Below, piece by piece: positions 1 through 5,840 of a DNA stretch of 8,733 nucleotides. Source of the stretch: Clostridiales bacterium (lineage in GTDB: Bacteria; Bacillota; Clostridia; Lachnospirales; Lachnospiraceae). The notes beneath the pieces were generated by a model. The model was not told where the DNA came from. It saw only the letters and a program-made list of their open reading frames with translations, and did not search any database. The stretch spans positions 1-8,733 of the forward strand of contig JAATEU010000368.1 of the NCBI GenBank assembly GCA_015655565.1. The letters run 5' to 3'. A program made the position numbers and the translations under genes. Positions within the stretch are counted from its first letter, which is position 1. Each line of letters starts with the position of its first letter.

Positions 1-469
1 ACTTCAGCCACATAACGACGGCATCTTCGGTTGGTGCTTCATAAAAGTTCCTTCTCACTCCCGCATCCCAAAAACCCAGTTTATGGTATAGTGCTATTGC
101 CGACAGGTTACCGGCCCGGACCTCCAGGGTAAAAGCCGCCAGCCCCTGCTTATGGCCAAGCTCAATCAAGGTGGATAACATGGCATACGCAATTCCGCGG
201 CCTCTGCAGGATTCCATTACTGCTACATGATAGACCTGCCCCTCGCCTGCTACACCCCATAATCCACAATAAGCTATTATTTTATCCTGTTCTTCCACAA
301 CTAAATATATATTTCGGTGGTTTTGAATGGAATCCGTAAAATCTGCTATACTCCAGGGTTTTGAAAAAATACTGCATTCAATTTCATGGACCATTGGCAG
401 ATCTTTTTGATTCATGCTTCGAATAATCACGGCCGCTCCCATCTGCGTTTTTATCGCACACTCAGACAT
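1..469 (-). CDS. rimI: Ribosomal-protein-alanine N-acetyltransferase RimI (3' end cut by window edge)
   Basis: A GNAT-fold enzyme; in this family RimI transfers acetyl from acetyl-CoA to the N-terminal alanine of ribosomal protein S18. My translation gives 156 codons with no stop before the edge, beginning MSECAIKTQM, so only the last few residues are missing at most (RimI is usually about 145 to 160 aa). Seen are the acetyl-CoA pyrophosphate loop SCRGRGIA, the following TLEVRAGNLSAIALYHKLGF block typical of RimI, and a C-terminal NFYEAPTEDAVVMWLK segment. The ATG overlaps the tsaB stop by one base (TAATG), which suggests translational coupling. The position directly after tsaE and tsaB is the usual bacterial arrangement and separates it from generic GNATs. 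A different GNAT substrate cannot be excluded, but context makes RimI very likely. Confidence 0.9.
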   Translation of the reverse strand, partial: MSECAIKTQMGAAVIIRSMNQKDLPMVHEIECSIFSKPWSIADFTDSIQNHRNIYLVVEEQDKIIAYCGLWGVAGEGQVYHVAVMESCRGRGIAYAMLSTLIELGHKQGLAAFTLEVRAGNLSAIALYHKLGFWDAGVRRNFYEAPTEDAVVMWLK

Positions 470-1179
470 TATTTATCGGCTGTTTCCTTCTCTATGAGTT
501 CTCTTTCCGCCTGTGATAATCTGAGATAAACAGGTTCATGTATATCTGCACTTTCCATCTTGCCTTTCTGATAATAAATAACCCCTAATACGCCTACTGC
601 CGCAGCACGCTGTTTTGAAAGGTGTACAGGTGCAAAGCTGAAAGGAACGGTCATTAATTCCTTAAGTTTATCCTGATGTACCTCCACACCGTCCCCAAGG
701 AAAATTACAGTTCTGCCCATTTGATTGATTTCAGATGCGATTTCCTCAATTCCCACAGCCTTTTGAGGTACTATTACTGAAAACCTGTCCTTATTATATT
801 CATAAATTCCGGTGTAAACCTGATTCCTTCTGGCATCCATAATAGGACATATAAGCCGGTCCGTTCCATATAAATTATAAGCCAGGGCATCTACGGTAGG
901 TATGCTGATAATGGGTTTATTTAAAGCTAATCCCAATCCCTTTGCCGTTGAAGAACCAATCCGAAGGCCCGTAAAGGAGCCCGGCCCGCCTGCTACTGCG
1001 ATTGCATCAATTTCCTTAAGTTCCTGATCTGAAATTTTAACTATTTCATCCAGCATGGGCAATAAGGTCTGTGAATGGGTTTTTTTATTATTTACCGTAT
1101 ATTCTGCCAATATCTTTTCCTCCGTTACAATTGCAACAGAAGCAACTAAGCCTGAACTGTCAATTGCTAATATCTTCAT
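469..1179 (-). CDS. tsaB: tRNA t6A37 threonylcarbamoyltransferase complex, subunit TsaB
   Basis: TsaB is the catalytically inactive ASKHA-fold partner of TsaD. With TsaE it supports transfer of threonylcarbamoyl to A37 of ANN-decoding tRNAs in the cytoplasm. The product is 236 aa. It starts MKILAIDSSG and carries the family signature AGGPGSFTGLRIGSSTAKGL near residues 65 to 85, then a conserved region ending in the LICPIMDARRNQVYTG segment. The open frame extends upstream to 1305, but that extension lies inside tsaE in another frame and lacks family sequence. The ATG at 1179 has an AAGAAGGA site 6 nt upstream and begins with the canonical beta strand, so I use it. It overlaps the end of tsaE by 20 nt and its TAA overlaps the rimI ATG by one base. 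The three genes are therefore almost certainly co-transcribed and coupled. Confidence 0.95.
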   Translation of the reverse strand: MKILAIDSSGLVASVAIVTEEKILAEYTVNNKKTHSQTLLPMLDEIVKISDQELKEIDAIAVAGGPGSFTGLRIGSSTAKGLGLALNKPIISIPTVDALAYNLYGTDRLICPIMDARRNQVYTGIYEYNKDRFSVIVPQKAVGIEEIASEINQMGRTVIFLGDGVEVHQDKLKELMTVPFSFAPVHLSKQRAAAVGVLGVIYYQKGKMESADIHEPVYLRLSQAERELIEKETADK

Positions 1180-1615
1180 ACCGTATCCTTCTTCCGTTCT
1201 CCAACGTAATCCTTCTATAATCATATCCCTTTTCCAGCTCTTTTTCAATGGTAATAACCGCAGGATCCGGAGGCAGCAGTTCTTCAATCCGGTTCGGCCA
1301 CTCAATTAAACATACTCCGCTGCCATAAAAATAATCCTCGTATCCCATCTCATACATTTCTTCCATATCTTCAATACGATAGACGTCAAAATGATAGAAC
1401 GGCAGTCTTCCTTCTTCATATTCCCGGATTATGGTAAAGGTTGGGCTGCTTACGGCCTCCGTAATGCCAAGCCCCCTGGCAAATCCTTGGGCAAGCACCG
1501 TCTTACCGGTTCCTAAATCGCCCAAAAGACAGTATACCTCTCCCGCCTCTGCCAGTTCCCCTAATTTCCTGCCTAAATTATAGGTATCTTCCATCTTAAA
1601 GCTCTCTATGATCAT
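1160..1615 (-). CDS. tsaE: tRNA t6A biosynthesis ATPase TsaE
   Basis: TsaE is a small P-loop ATPase that binds the TsaB-TsaD heterodimer and is needed for multi-turnover t6A37 synthesis. With the ATG at 1615 it is 151 aa, normal for the family. Seen are the Walker A motif GDLGTGKT (residues 32 to 39), the VSSPTFTIIREYE block, the FYHFDVYRIE segment that follows, and the C-terminal CLIEWPNRIEELLP signature. A GTG four codons upstream (1627) is also open, but the only ribosome binding site candidate (AGTGAG) covers that GTG and is correctly spaced for the ATG at 1615. The TGA stop lies inside tsaB. An extended -10 promoter sits about 120 nt upstream, making this the first gene of a tsaE-tsaB-rimI operon that probably continues beyond the window. 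Confidence 0.95.
   Translation of the reverse strand: MIIESFKMEDTYNLGRKLGELAEAGEVYCLLGDLGTGKTVLAQGFARGLGITEAVSSPTFTIIREYEEGRLPFYHFDVYRIEDMEEMYEMGYEDYFYGSGVCLIEWPNRIEELLPPDPAVITIEKELEKGYDYRRITLENGRRIRYEDISN
1186..1193 (-). promoter_or_regulatory. Ribosome binding site that sets the tsaB start
   Basis: AAGAAGGA on the minus strand lies 6 nt before the ATG at 1179. It sits inside the tsaE coding sequence and decides for the short TsaB start rather than the 1305 start. Confidence 0.75.
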
Positions 1616-1622
1616 AGTATAT

Positions 1623-1628
1623 CTCACT
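1623..1628 (-). promoter_or_regulatory. Ribosome binding site that sets the tsaE start
   Basis: AGTGAG lies 7 nt before the ATG at 1615 and overlaps the alternative GTG codon at 1627. No purine-rich site precedes that GTG, so the ATG is preferred. Confidence 0.55.
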
Positions 1629-1742
1629 TTACATTTGTTATTTAAACATACATGCTTTTTTTATCCCGGATAATATTAACCGCTTCATACTCCCGTATTC
1701 CCTTTAAGACTGGGTTTGGGTATTAAACAGGCTCCTGGTGCA

Positions 1743-1770
1743 ATTATAGCAGATTAGTTTAAAATTACAA
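1743..1770 (-). promoter_or_regulatory. Putative sigma-A promoter of the tsaE-tsaB-rimI operon
   Basis: On the minus strand a perfect TATAAT (1743 to 1748) is preceded by TGC, giving an extended -10 element. TTGTAA (1765 to 1770) lies 16 nt upstream as a weak -35. Transcription would start near 1736, giving a leader of about 120 nt before tsaE. A small inverted repeat, CAGG-2-CCTG (1728 to 1737), lies over the predicted start site, and a 13-nt palindrome (1661 to 1673, TTATCC/GGATAA arms) lies within the leader. Neither is matched to a known regulator. Confidence 0.6.
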
Positions 1771-1785
1771 GTAGTCCCAAACAGT

Positions 1786-1846
1786 AAAAAAGCACCTCAG
1801 ATATTTATAATGAAAATACAATACCTTCGTGCTTTCTTATAAATAT
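1786..1846 (-). terminator. Possible terminator or two-state hairpin downstream of the esterase gene
   Basis: On the minus strand AAAGCAC (1829 to 1835) can pair with GTGCTTT (1789 to 1795), and the latter runs straight into a T tract, as in an intrinsic terminator, though the loop is long (33 nt). A second perfect 10-bp inverted repeat, ATATTTATAA (1801 to 1810) with its complement at 1837 to 1846, interleaves with the first, so both cannot form as simple nested stems. It lies between the esterase stop and the tsaE promoter, a sensible place to end the esterase transcript. The long loop makes this only a moderate call. Confidence 0.4.
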
Positions 1847-1887
1847 TTTATTCCATGTGACAATTGAAACTGGTATACTGGAGAAAA

Positions 1888-2718
1888 TCAGCGTACATTT
1901 TTGCTGCTGATACCCGCCGGCCGGCCCTCCAGCGGCAGCCATTCCAGTATCTTTTTTATATAGGTATCCCAAAAATCCCATTCATGGGCTCCGGTACCTT
2001 CCTCATAGGTTACTTCCACTCCATTTTTATCTAAGAAATTATGGTAATCACGATTTGCTTCCAGTAAAAAGTCATCGATTCCGCAGCATAAATAAATATG
2101 GGGAATATCTGCTTTTTGTTCTTTTAAATTTAGTATTAATGCTTTTATGTCTTTATCACTTCCTTGTAATTTTTCCAGGTCCCCGAATACTGCCTGATAA
2201 TAACTTCTTCTGCCGGTCGGCATGGGATTATCATCCGTAGAATTAATAACCTGCTCCTGAATAAAAGCGCTTGACAGACCCGCAACATAACCAAAGGTAT
2301 CCCCGTATTTCAGACCGTTGCGGACTGCACCGTATCCTCCCATGGAGAGTCCTGCAATAAAGGTATCCTCTTTTTTACCGGATAAATGGAATAACTCCCT
2401 GGTTACTTCAACTAATTCTTTTCCTATAAATTCACCGTATTTCTCACCGGTGGCTTCACAATCCACATAAAAATGGTTATCTCCTGACGGCATAATAACA
2501 ACCAGGTCCTGATCCTGTGCCCAGGCCTGAATACGGGTTCCGGTAATCCAAGATGTATAATTGCCGAAAATTCCATGAAGGAGATACAGCGTTTTAAACG
2601 GTTTCTTCTCCCTTGCCGGCACTTCCGGCATAGTCCTTTTAGCCACCGGTACCACTGCATTAATTGTTACGGTACGCAATAAACAATTTGAAAAAAAGTC
2701 AACTTGTATAAGTGCCAT
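1888..2718 (-). CDS. EstA-like alpha/beta-hydrolase esterase (putative esterase family, PF00756 type)
   Basis: A 276-aa cytoplasmic serine esterase with no signal peptide. It resembles the EstA / tributyrin esterase and S-formylglutathione hydrolase-like branch. The catalytic triad can be read: nucleophile Ser125 in GLSMGGYG, acid Asp216 in CCGIDDFLLE, and His245 in GAHEWDFWD. The oxyanion region YLLHGIFGNYTSW is at about residues 45 to 57. The start has a GTGAGGG site 6 nt upstream and gives the family's usual N-terminus (MALIQVDFFS). It stands alone: upstream is a 344-nt gap with a pseudogene, downstream a possible terminator. I saw no convincing promoter in the gap. The substrate cannot be set from sequence; short-chain acyl or acetylated sugar esters are typical for relatives. 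A formylglutathione role is unlikely in a clostridial relative. Confidence 0.85.
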   Translation of the reverse strand: MALIQVDFFSNCLLRTVTINAVVPVAKRTMPEVPAREKKPFKTLYLLHGIFGNYTSWITGTRIQAWAQDQDLVVIMPSGDNHFYVDCEATGEKYGEFIGKELVEVTRELFHLSGKKEDTFIAGLSMGGYGAVRNGLKYGDTFGYVAGLSSAFIQEQVINSTDDNPMPTGRRSYYQAVFGDLEKLQGSDKDIKALILNLKEQKADIPHIYLCCGIDDFLLEANRDYHNFLDKNGVEVTYEEGTGAHEWDFWDTYIKKILEWLPLEGRPAGISSKNVR

Positions 2719-2846
2719 AATTTACCCTCACTTTTCTTTTTATAATCCGAATAGAGGTAAGCGGTTTTTGCCAACTCCATACGGTTAAGACCATAAGGCC
2801 TCCGATACAAGCGTATAATCTGCTTTTACCATAGTTATTTTCTATT
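2719..2846 (-). other. Non-coding spacer upstream of the esterase
   Basis: No gene is supported here. A 15-codon frame starting MVKADYTLVS begins shortly after the pseudogene stop and ends at a TAA; it has no ribosome binding site and is not called. I found no well-spaced -35/-10 pair for the esterase, only an isolated TTGGCA and TATAAA that are too far apart (24 nt). The stretch may be further decayed coding DNA. Confidence 0.5.
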
Positions 2847-2954
2847 TTAACCTTTTATTGCACCCATTGCAATTCCTTTCTGAAAATACTTCCGGACAAA
2901 AGAAATGCAATCAGTATTGGAATCATGCCACAAAAGCGATTGCCATGCGACAGG
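2847..2954 (-). pseudogene. Relic of an ABC sugar permease C-terminus (MalG-like), frame broken at least twice
   Basis: Reading the minus strand across frames recovers the tail of a CUT1-type sugar permease. MAIAFV (from 2946) runs into a stop. MIPILIAFL (from 2926) continues in the next frame. VRKYFQKGIAMGAIKG follows from 2897 in a third frame and ends in TAA at 2847 to 2849. Joined, they match the usual final transmembrane helix and the xKYFxxGIxxGAxKG ending of these permeases. Each join needs one inserted base, so two single-base deletions (possibly a third near 2948) explain it. No intact upstream part is present: the preceding 100 nt after ribU show no permease sequence. It lacks any ribosome binding site or start. 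Sequencing error is possible but would not restore the missing rest of the gene. Confidence 0.65.
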
Positions 2955-3062
2955 GATTTTAGCTGCTTCCTGTGCAGCCTGCCAGCCTGGGTGCTGCCAA
3001 ATCTTATTTTTATTACTATTTGCATTCCAGTCTCATTATAAGACTTTTGACTGTACCTTATT
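2955..3062 (-). other. Spacer downstream of ribU, no gene recognised
   Basis: A GC-richer patch includes a direct repeat of cagcctg (2975 to 2981 and 2983 to 2989). A frame containing IWQHPGWQAAQEAAKIPVA is open through it but has no start or ribosome binding site and I do not recognise it; it may be older coding debris upstream of the permease relic. No clear intrinsic terminator follows ribU. Confidence 0.4.
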
Positions 3063-3674
3063 TTATAAACGGCCTTTTAAATAACGGTAGGTATAATGGC
3101 CCAGTACACCTAAGAAGATACCTTTTCCAATGTTAAATGGCGTGATACCATACAGGATTAACGTTAATTTATCTTTAATGCCGGGAATAACCGTAGCTGT
3201 AGCCAATACATTTTCCATTCCGCCAGATAGAGTTACATACATAGGAATGGTAACAAAATAGTTCATTAAGAATCCTGCAACAGTCATACAGACGGTAGCG
3301 GCACCAAAAGAAACAACCGATTTATATCTGCTCTTCATCTTTCTGAATATAATTGCTGCCGGTACAACATATGCCGTACTTACTATGAAGTTTGCCAATT
3401 CACCGATACCTGCTGTTTTTGTAGCAGTAATACCCTTAATCAAATTCTTTATCAATTCTATTATAAGACCTGCCATCGGCCCAAACTGGAAGGCTCCTAC
3501 AATAGCAGGAATATCACTAAGTTCCAGTCTTAAAAAGCCTATATAGGCCGGTGATTCCAATAACATCAGGACATAGGAAAGTGCTGATAATAAGCTGATT
3601 GTTACCATAGCTTTCGTGGTATAGGTTTTACCTTTGGCTGTTTTCGTTTTTGATTCATGAGTCATTGATTTCAT
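3063..3674 (-). CDS. ribU: ECF transporter riboflavin-binding S component RibU
   Basis: An integral membrane substrate-binding subunit that captures riboflavin and works with the shared energy-coupling module (EcfA/A'/T) encoded elsewhere. The product is 203 aa with a basic, hydrophilic N-terminus (residues 1 to 20) then about six hydrophobic segments (near 22-40, 55-75, 92-111, 118-145, 152-165, 176-195). Family-typical blocks are ELSDIPAIVGAFQFGPMAG, the IKNLIKG segment at about 75 to 81, and GIGELANF near 89 to 96. The ATG at 3674 has AAAGGAGAG about 6 nt upstream, a strong site. The FMN riboswitch and terminator directly upstream confirm a riboflavin role and imply repression when FMN is plentiful. 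It appears monocistronic: only a permease relic follows on the same strand. Confidence 0.95.
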   Translation of the reverse strand: MKSMTHESKTKTAKGKTYTTKAMVTISLLSALSYVLMLLESPAYIGFLRLELSDIPAIVGAFQFGPMAGLIIELIKNLIKGITATKTAGIGELANFIVSTAYVVPAAIIFRKMKSRYKSVVSFGAATVCMTVAGFLMNYFVTIPMYVTLSGGMENVLATATVIPGIKDKLTLILYGITPFNIGKGIFLGVLGHYTYRYLKGRL

Positions 3675-3789
3675 TTTGTTCTCTCCTTTAAAATAATGAT
3701 TGAAAGGAAAATTCCTGGTTTTTTGTTATAGGCTGATATGGAAACCTGCCTACATAAAAGATGCCGTGCACGCGTTGTCATCCTACGTC

Positions 3790-3819
3790 AAAAAAGCCCC
3801 GAACCGAAAGATTCGAGGC
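3790..3819 (-). terminator. Intrinsic terminator of the FMN riboswitch expression platform
   Basis: On the minus strand GCCTCGAA (3812 to 3819) pairs with TTCGGGGC (3796 to 3803) in an 8-bp stem with one G-U pair and an 8-nt loop. It is followed at once by six T residues (3790 to 3795). It lies between the aptamer and ribU, 115 nt before the ribU ATG, so it would stop transcription before the gene when FMN is bound. Confidence 0.92.
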
Positions 3820-3859
3820 TGATAATTAAGAATTCGCTGCATATCCACTACGCATTCAT

Positions 3860-4022
3860 TATCTTCTCACATCCAGACTTTACTGTCGGTTTTGGAATTG
3901 CACCAAATCAACTGACAACTATATATATCACTTTAGTCATACAAAATAACTTCTTAGATATATAAGGCCATCAGGTCGCGGACTATACCGCCGGTCGGGA
4001 ATTTCACCCTGCCCCGAAGAAT
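3860..4022 (-). ncRNA. FMN riboswitch aptamer (RFN element) controlling ribU
   Basis: The conserved RFN core reads on the minus strand: CTTCGGGGCAGGGTGAAATT then CCCGACCGGCGGTATAGTCC (complement of about 3981 to 4019), TTGATTTGGTGCAATTCC, and ACCGACAGTAAAGTCTGGAT before GAGAAGA. P1 is TCTTC (4016 to 4020) with GAAGA (3862 to 3866). The variable helix is enlarged: an 8-bp AT-only-but-one stem (3922 to 3929 with 3957 to 3964) carries a 27-nt loop. FMN binding closes P1 and frees the downstream terminator. The 5' strand word TTCGGGGC (4011 to 4018) is identical to the terminator's 3' arm and so can act as the antiterminator strand. Confidence 0.96.
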
Positions 4023-4044
4023 TTCCTTATTTAATTTTTTCTTT

Positions 4045-4073
4045 ATCTTACATCTTTGCTGTAATATTGTCAA
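4045..4073 (-). promoter_or_regulatory. Putative sigma-A promoter of the FMN riboswitch-ribU unit
   Basis: A perfect TTGACA (4068 to 4073 on the minus strand) and TAAGAT (4045 to 4050, 4 of 6 to consensus) are separated by 17 nt. Transcription would start near 4038, just before the aptamer, giving a leader of about 360 nt to ribU. The placement relative to the aptamer is as expected, which supports the call. Confidence 0.75.
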
Positions 4074-4143
4074 TGATTTTTTATATTTTACAACTTTCCA
4101 ATTTACAAAGCACCATTTTAATTTTACCGGCACCTCTCTATAA

Positions 4144-4605
4144 CTATTTCACTTCAAAAATTGCTTCTATTTCCACCGGTATATTTCCCGGCAAAACATT
4201 AACCCCAATTGCAGATCGTGTTGGCGCTCCTTTATCTTCACCAAATAATTCCACCAAAAGTCCGCTTCCTCCATTTGCCACCTGGGGCTGGTCATAAAAA
4301 TTATCCGAACTGGCCACAAAAGATAAAATTTTTATTACATTCTTTACTCTATTTAAATCACCAATGCTGGCTTCCAAAACGGCCAGCACATTAAGCATAC
4401 TTTGCCGTGTATATAATTTTCCCTGTTCAACAGAAAATTCCCGGCCTAATTTTCCCTGGATTACCTCATCCCCAATAACAGGTCCGCAACCGGATATGTA
4501 CACCAGATTACCTGCAAATTGTTTTGCCGGAGAATATATACCGCCCTTTTTCGGTACCTTAGGTAATTGTAAGCCTAACTCTTTTAATTTTTGATAAACA
4601 TCCAT
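4144..4605 (-). CDS. RidA/YjgF-family enamine/imine deaminase
   Basis: A 153-aa member of the RidA (YjgF/YER057c/UK114) family, in the longer subgroup with about 25 extra N-terminal residues. RidA proteins hydrolyse reactive enamine/imine products of PLP enzymes such as 2-aminoacrylate, giving the 2-oxo acid and ammonia. Arg130 in APTRSAIGVNVLP matches the arginine essential for deaminase activity in E. coli RidA (Arg105), and the VEIEAIFEV end matches the family's C-terminal strand. The ATG has a consensus AGGAGG 6 nt upstream. It follows the fold-type III PLP enzyme by 116 nt and has a putative promoter of its own in that gap. The neighbour is a potential enamine producer, so a partnership is plausible. 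Some Rid subgroups lack deaminase activity; the arginine argues against that but does not prove activity. Confidence 0.88.
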   Translation of the reverse strand: MDVYQKLKELGLQLPKVPKKGGIYSPAKQFAGNLVYISGCGPVIGDEVIQGKLGREFSVEQGKLYTRQSMLNVLAVLEASIGDLNRVKNVIKILSFVASSDNFYDQPQVANGGSGLLVELFGEDKGAPTRSAIGVNVLPGNIPVEIEAIFEVK

Positions 4606-4675
4606 AATTAGCCTCCTAGTATTATTATGGCAGGTTGTTAATCAGCCATACACCTGTTTTTATTTATATCTGTTC

Positions 4676-4703
4676 CGTATAGTTAATTTTACTTTCCTGT
4701 CAA
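4676..4703 (-). promoter_or_regulatory. Putative internal promoter for the ridA-family gene
   Basis: On the minus strand TTGACA (4698 to 4703) and TATACG (4676 to 4681, 4 of 6 to consensus) are separated by 16 nt. It lies just after the upstream PLP-enzyme stop and about 65 nt before the AGGAGG site. No terminator is seen in this gap, so read-through from the upstream operon is also possible. Confidence 0.5.
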
Positions 4704-4721
4704 TTCTTTAAATAGCATGAA

Positions 4722-5810
4722 TTACCGGTTCTTTCCCCGGGCATCAATGCAAATCATATGATTTACCCGACCATTTCTGATACCATAGACTTCATCTGCC
4801 AGATTTAGGATTACACAGGCATGATTTGGAATAATGGCAATTTTATCTCCGATCTGCAAGTTTAAGATATGGCAGGATTCTATAAATCCATGTTCTTCAT
4901 TTAGTTTTGTAATAGTAAGATCCGGCCGCCCCACTACATAGCCATAACCTTCATGATGCCCGCACAAATCTGATGTTAAGGTTTTACTTCCCGCATCTAT
5001 TATTGCCCGCTTCTCATCATTTACACAGACAACGGTAGCAACAACTCTCAATGCACATTGTTCTTCTGTTGCAAAAGACGTAAATAATTGACCGCAATCA
5101 TTAAATATATAGTGCCCGGGTCTCACTTCAGTAATTCCCTTTAATAAATGGGAACGTTTTGATGAATAAGAACTTCCTCCGCTTAAAACCTCCATTTTAA
5201 AACCGGCAGCCCTTAACATTTTCGCTGTTCCTGCTATATTATCATGTTCAGACTTCGTTACACGATCAAAACCTTCCATTGTGCTTTCATTATAAATAGT
5301 CCCTCCATAATACATAATTCCTATAATTTCAATTCCCGAAAGCTCTCTGATACTGTCGGCAAATTTTAAAGCAGGTTCAAAAGGCTTTTTTCCGCCCCGG
5401 CTAATACCGCCGTCTATTTCTATTAAGACTTTAACTTTTCTATTTTTCCGTTCCCCTGCTTTTGAAAGCTGATTTGCGCCTGCTGTACTGTTTACTATGG
5501 TAATAATGTCGGCAATATCCATAAGTTTTTCCAACCGTTCCATTTTGTCTTCTCCTATCAGCGGATAGGCAATTAGAATATCTTTCAATCCGGCCTCTGC
5601 CATTACCTCAGCCTCCCCTAATTTGGCGCAGGTAATTCCCTTAGCTCCAAGAGCCTGCTGAAGTTTCGCAATTTCCACGCTTTTATGGGGTTTAATATGC
5701 GGTCTAACATGAATACCATTCTTTTCATTCTGTTCCACCATTTCTTTTAAATTTTTTTCTACCTGTTCCAATTCAACCACCACTGCCGGTGTTGGTAAAT
5801 AATCATACAT
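4722..5810 (-). CDS. D-threonine aldolase / D-serine dehydratase family PLP enzyme
   Basis: A fold-type III (alanine racemase-like) PLP enzyme of 362 aa. Family members act on beta-hydroxy D-amino acids, either cleaving them (aldolase) or dehydrating them to a 2-oxo acid and ammonia. The likely Schiff-base lysine is Lys40 in VRPHIKPHKS. GGSSYSS near the middle is a phosphate-binding candidate. The C-terminal metal site reads PNHACVILNLADEVY with His330 and Cys332. An H-x-C pair is the zinc site of eukaryotic D-serine dehydratase, whereas the well-studied D-threonine aldolase uses H-x-D, so I lean to dehydratase chemistry. The frame opens with TTG at 5831, but AAAGGAAAGG overlaps that codon and fits the ATG at 5810. 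It lies 30 nt after the M20 gene in the fucosidase operon and before a RidA gene. Substrate is unknown. Confidence 0.85.
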   Translation of the reverse strand: MYDYLPTPAVVVELEQVEKNLKEMVEQNEKNGIHVRPHIKPHKSVEIAKLQQALGAKGITCAKLGEAEVMAEAGLKDILIAYPLIGEDKMERLEKLMDIADIITIVNSTAGANQLSKAGERKNRKVKVLIEIDGGISRGGKKPFEPALKFADSIRELSGIEIIGIMYYGGTIYNESTMEGFDRVTKSEHDNIAGTAKMLRAAGFKMEVLSGGSSYSSKRSHLLKGITEVRPGHYIFNDCGQLFTSFATEEQCALRVVATVVCVNDEKRAIIDAGSKTLTSDLCGHHEGYGYVVGRPDLTITKLNEEHGFIESCHILNLQIGDKIAIIPNHACVILNLADEVYGIRNGRVNHMICIDARGKNR

Positions 5811-5818
5811 TATGTTTA

Positions 5819-5828
5819 CCTTTCCTTT
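5819..5828 (-). promoter_or_regulatory. Ribosome binding site that sets the PLP-enzyme start
   Basis: AAAGGAAAGG ends 8 nt before the ATG at 5810 and directly follows the alternative TTG codon at 5831, which could not use it. This supports the 362-aa product. Confidence 0.7.
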
Positions 5829-5840
5829 CAATCTTCCGGC

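Noticed and set aside
1180..1305. N-terminal extension of TsaB starting at 1305
   Set aside because: It lies inside tsaE in another frame, lacks family sequence, and the ATG at 1179 has a good ribosome binding site and the canonical first strand.
2770..2835. Short frame starting MVKADYTLVS between the permease relic and the esterase
   Set aside because: Only about 15 codons, no ribosome binding site, not recognisable; more likely debris.
3738..3965. Plus-strand open frame of 75 codons
   Set aside because: It runs antisense through the terminator and FMN aptamer, whose conserved bases explain the sequence.
4035..4143. Repeated GGTGCC/GGTGC words after the ridA-family gene as a terminator
   Set aside because: They are direct repeats rather than an inverted repeat and no T tract follows a stem.
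5811..5831. TTG start giving a 369-aa PLP enzyme
   Set aside because: The purine-rich site overlaps the extension and is spaced for the ATG at 5810; the family normally begins near the DYLPTPAVV segment.
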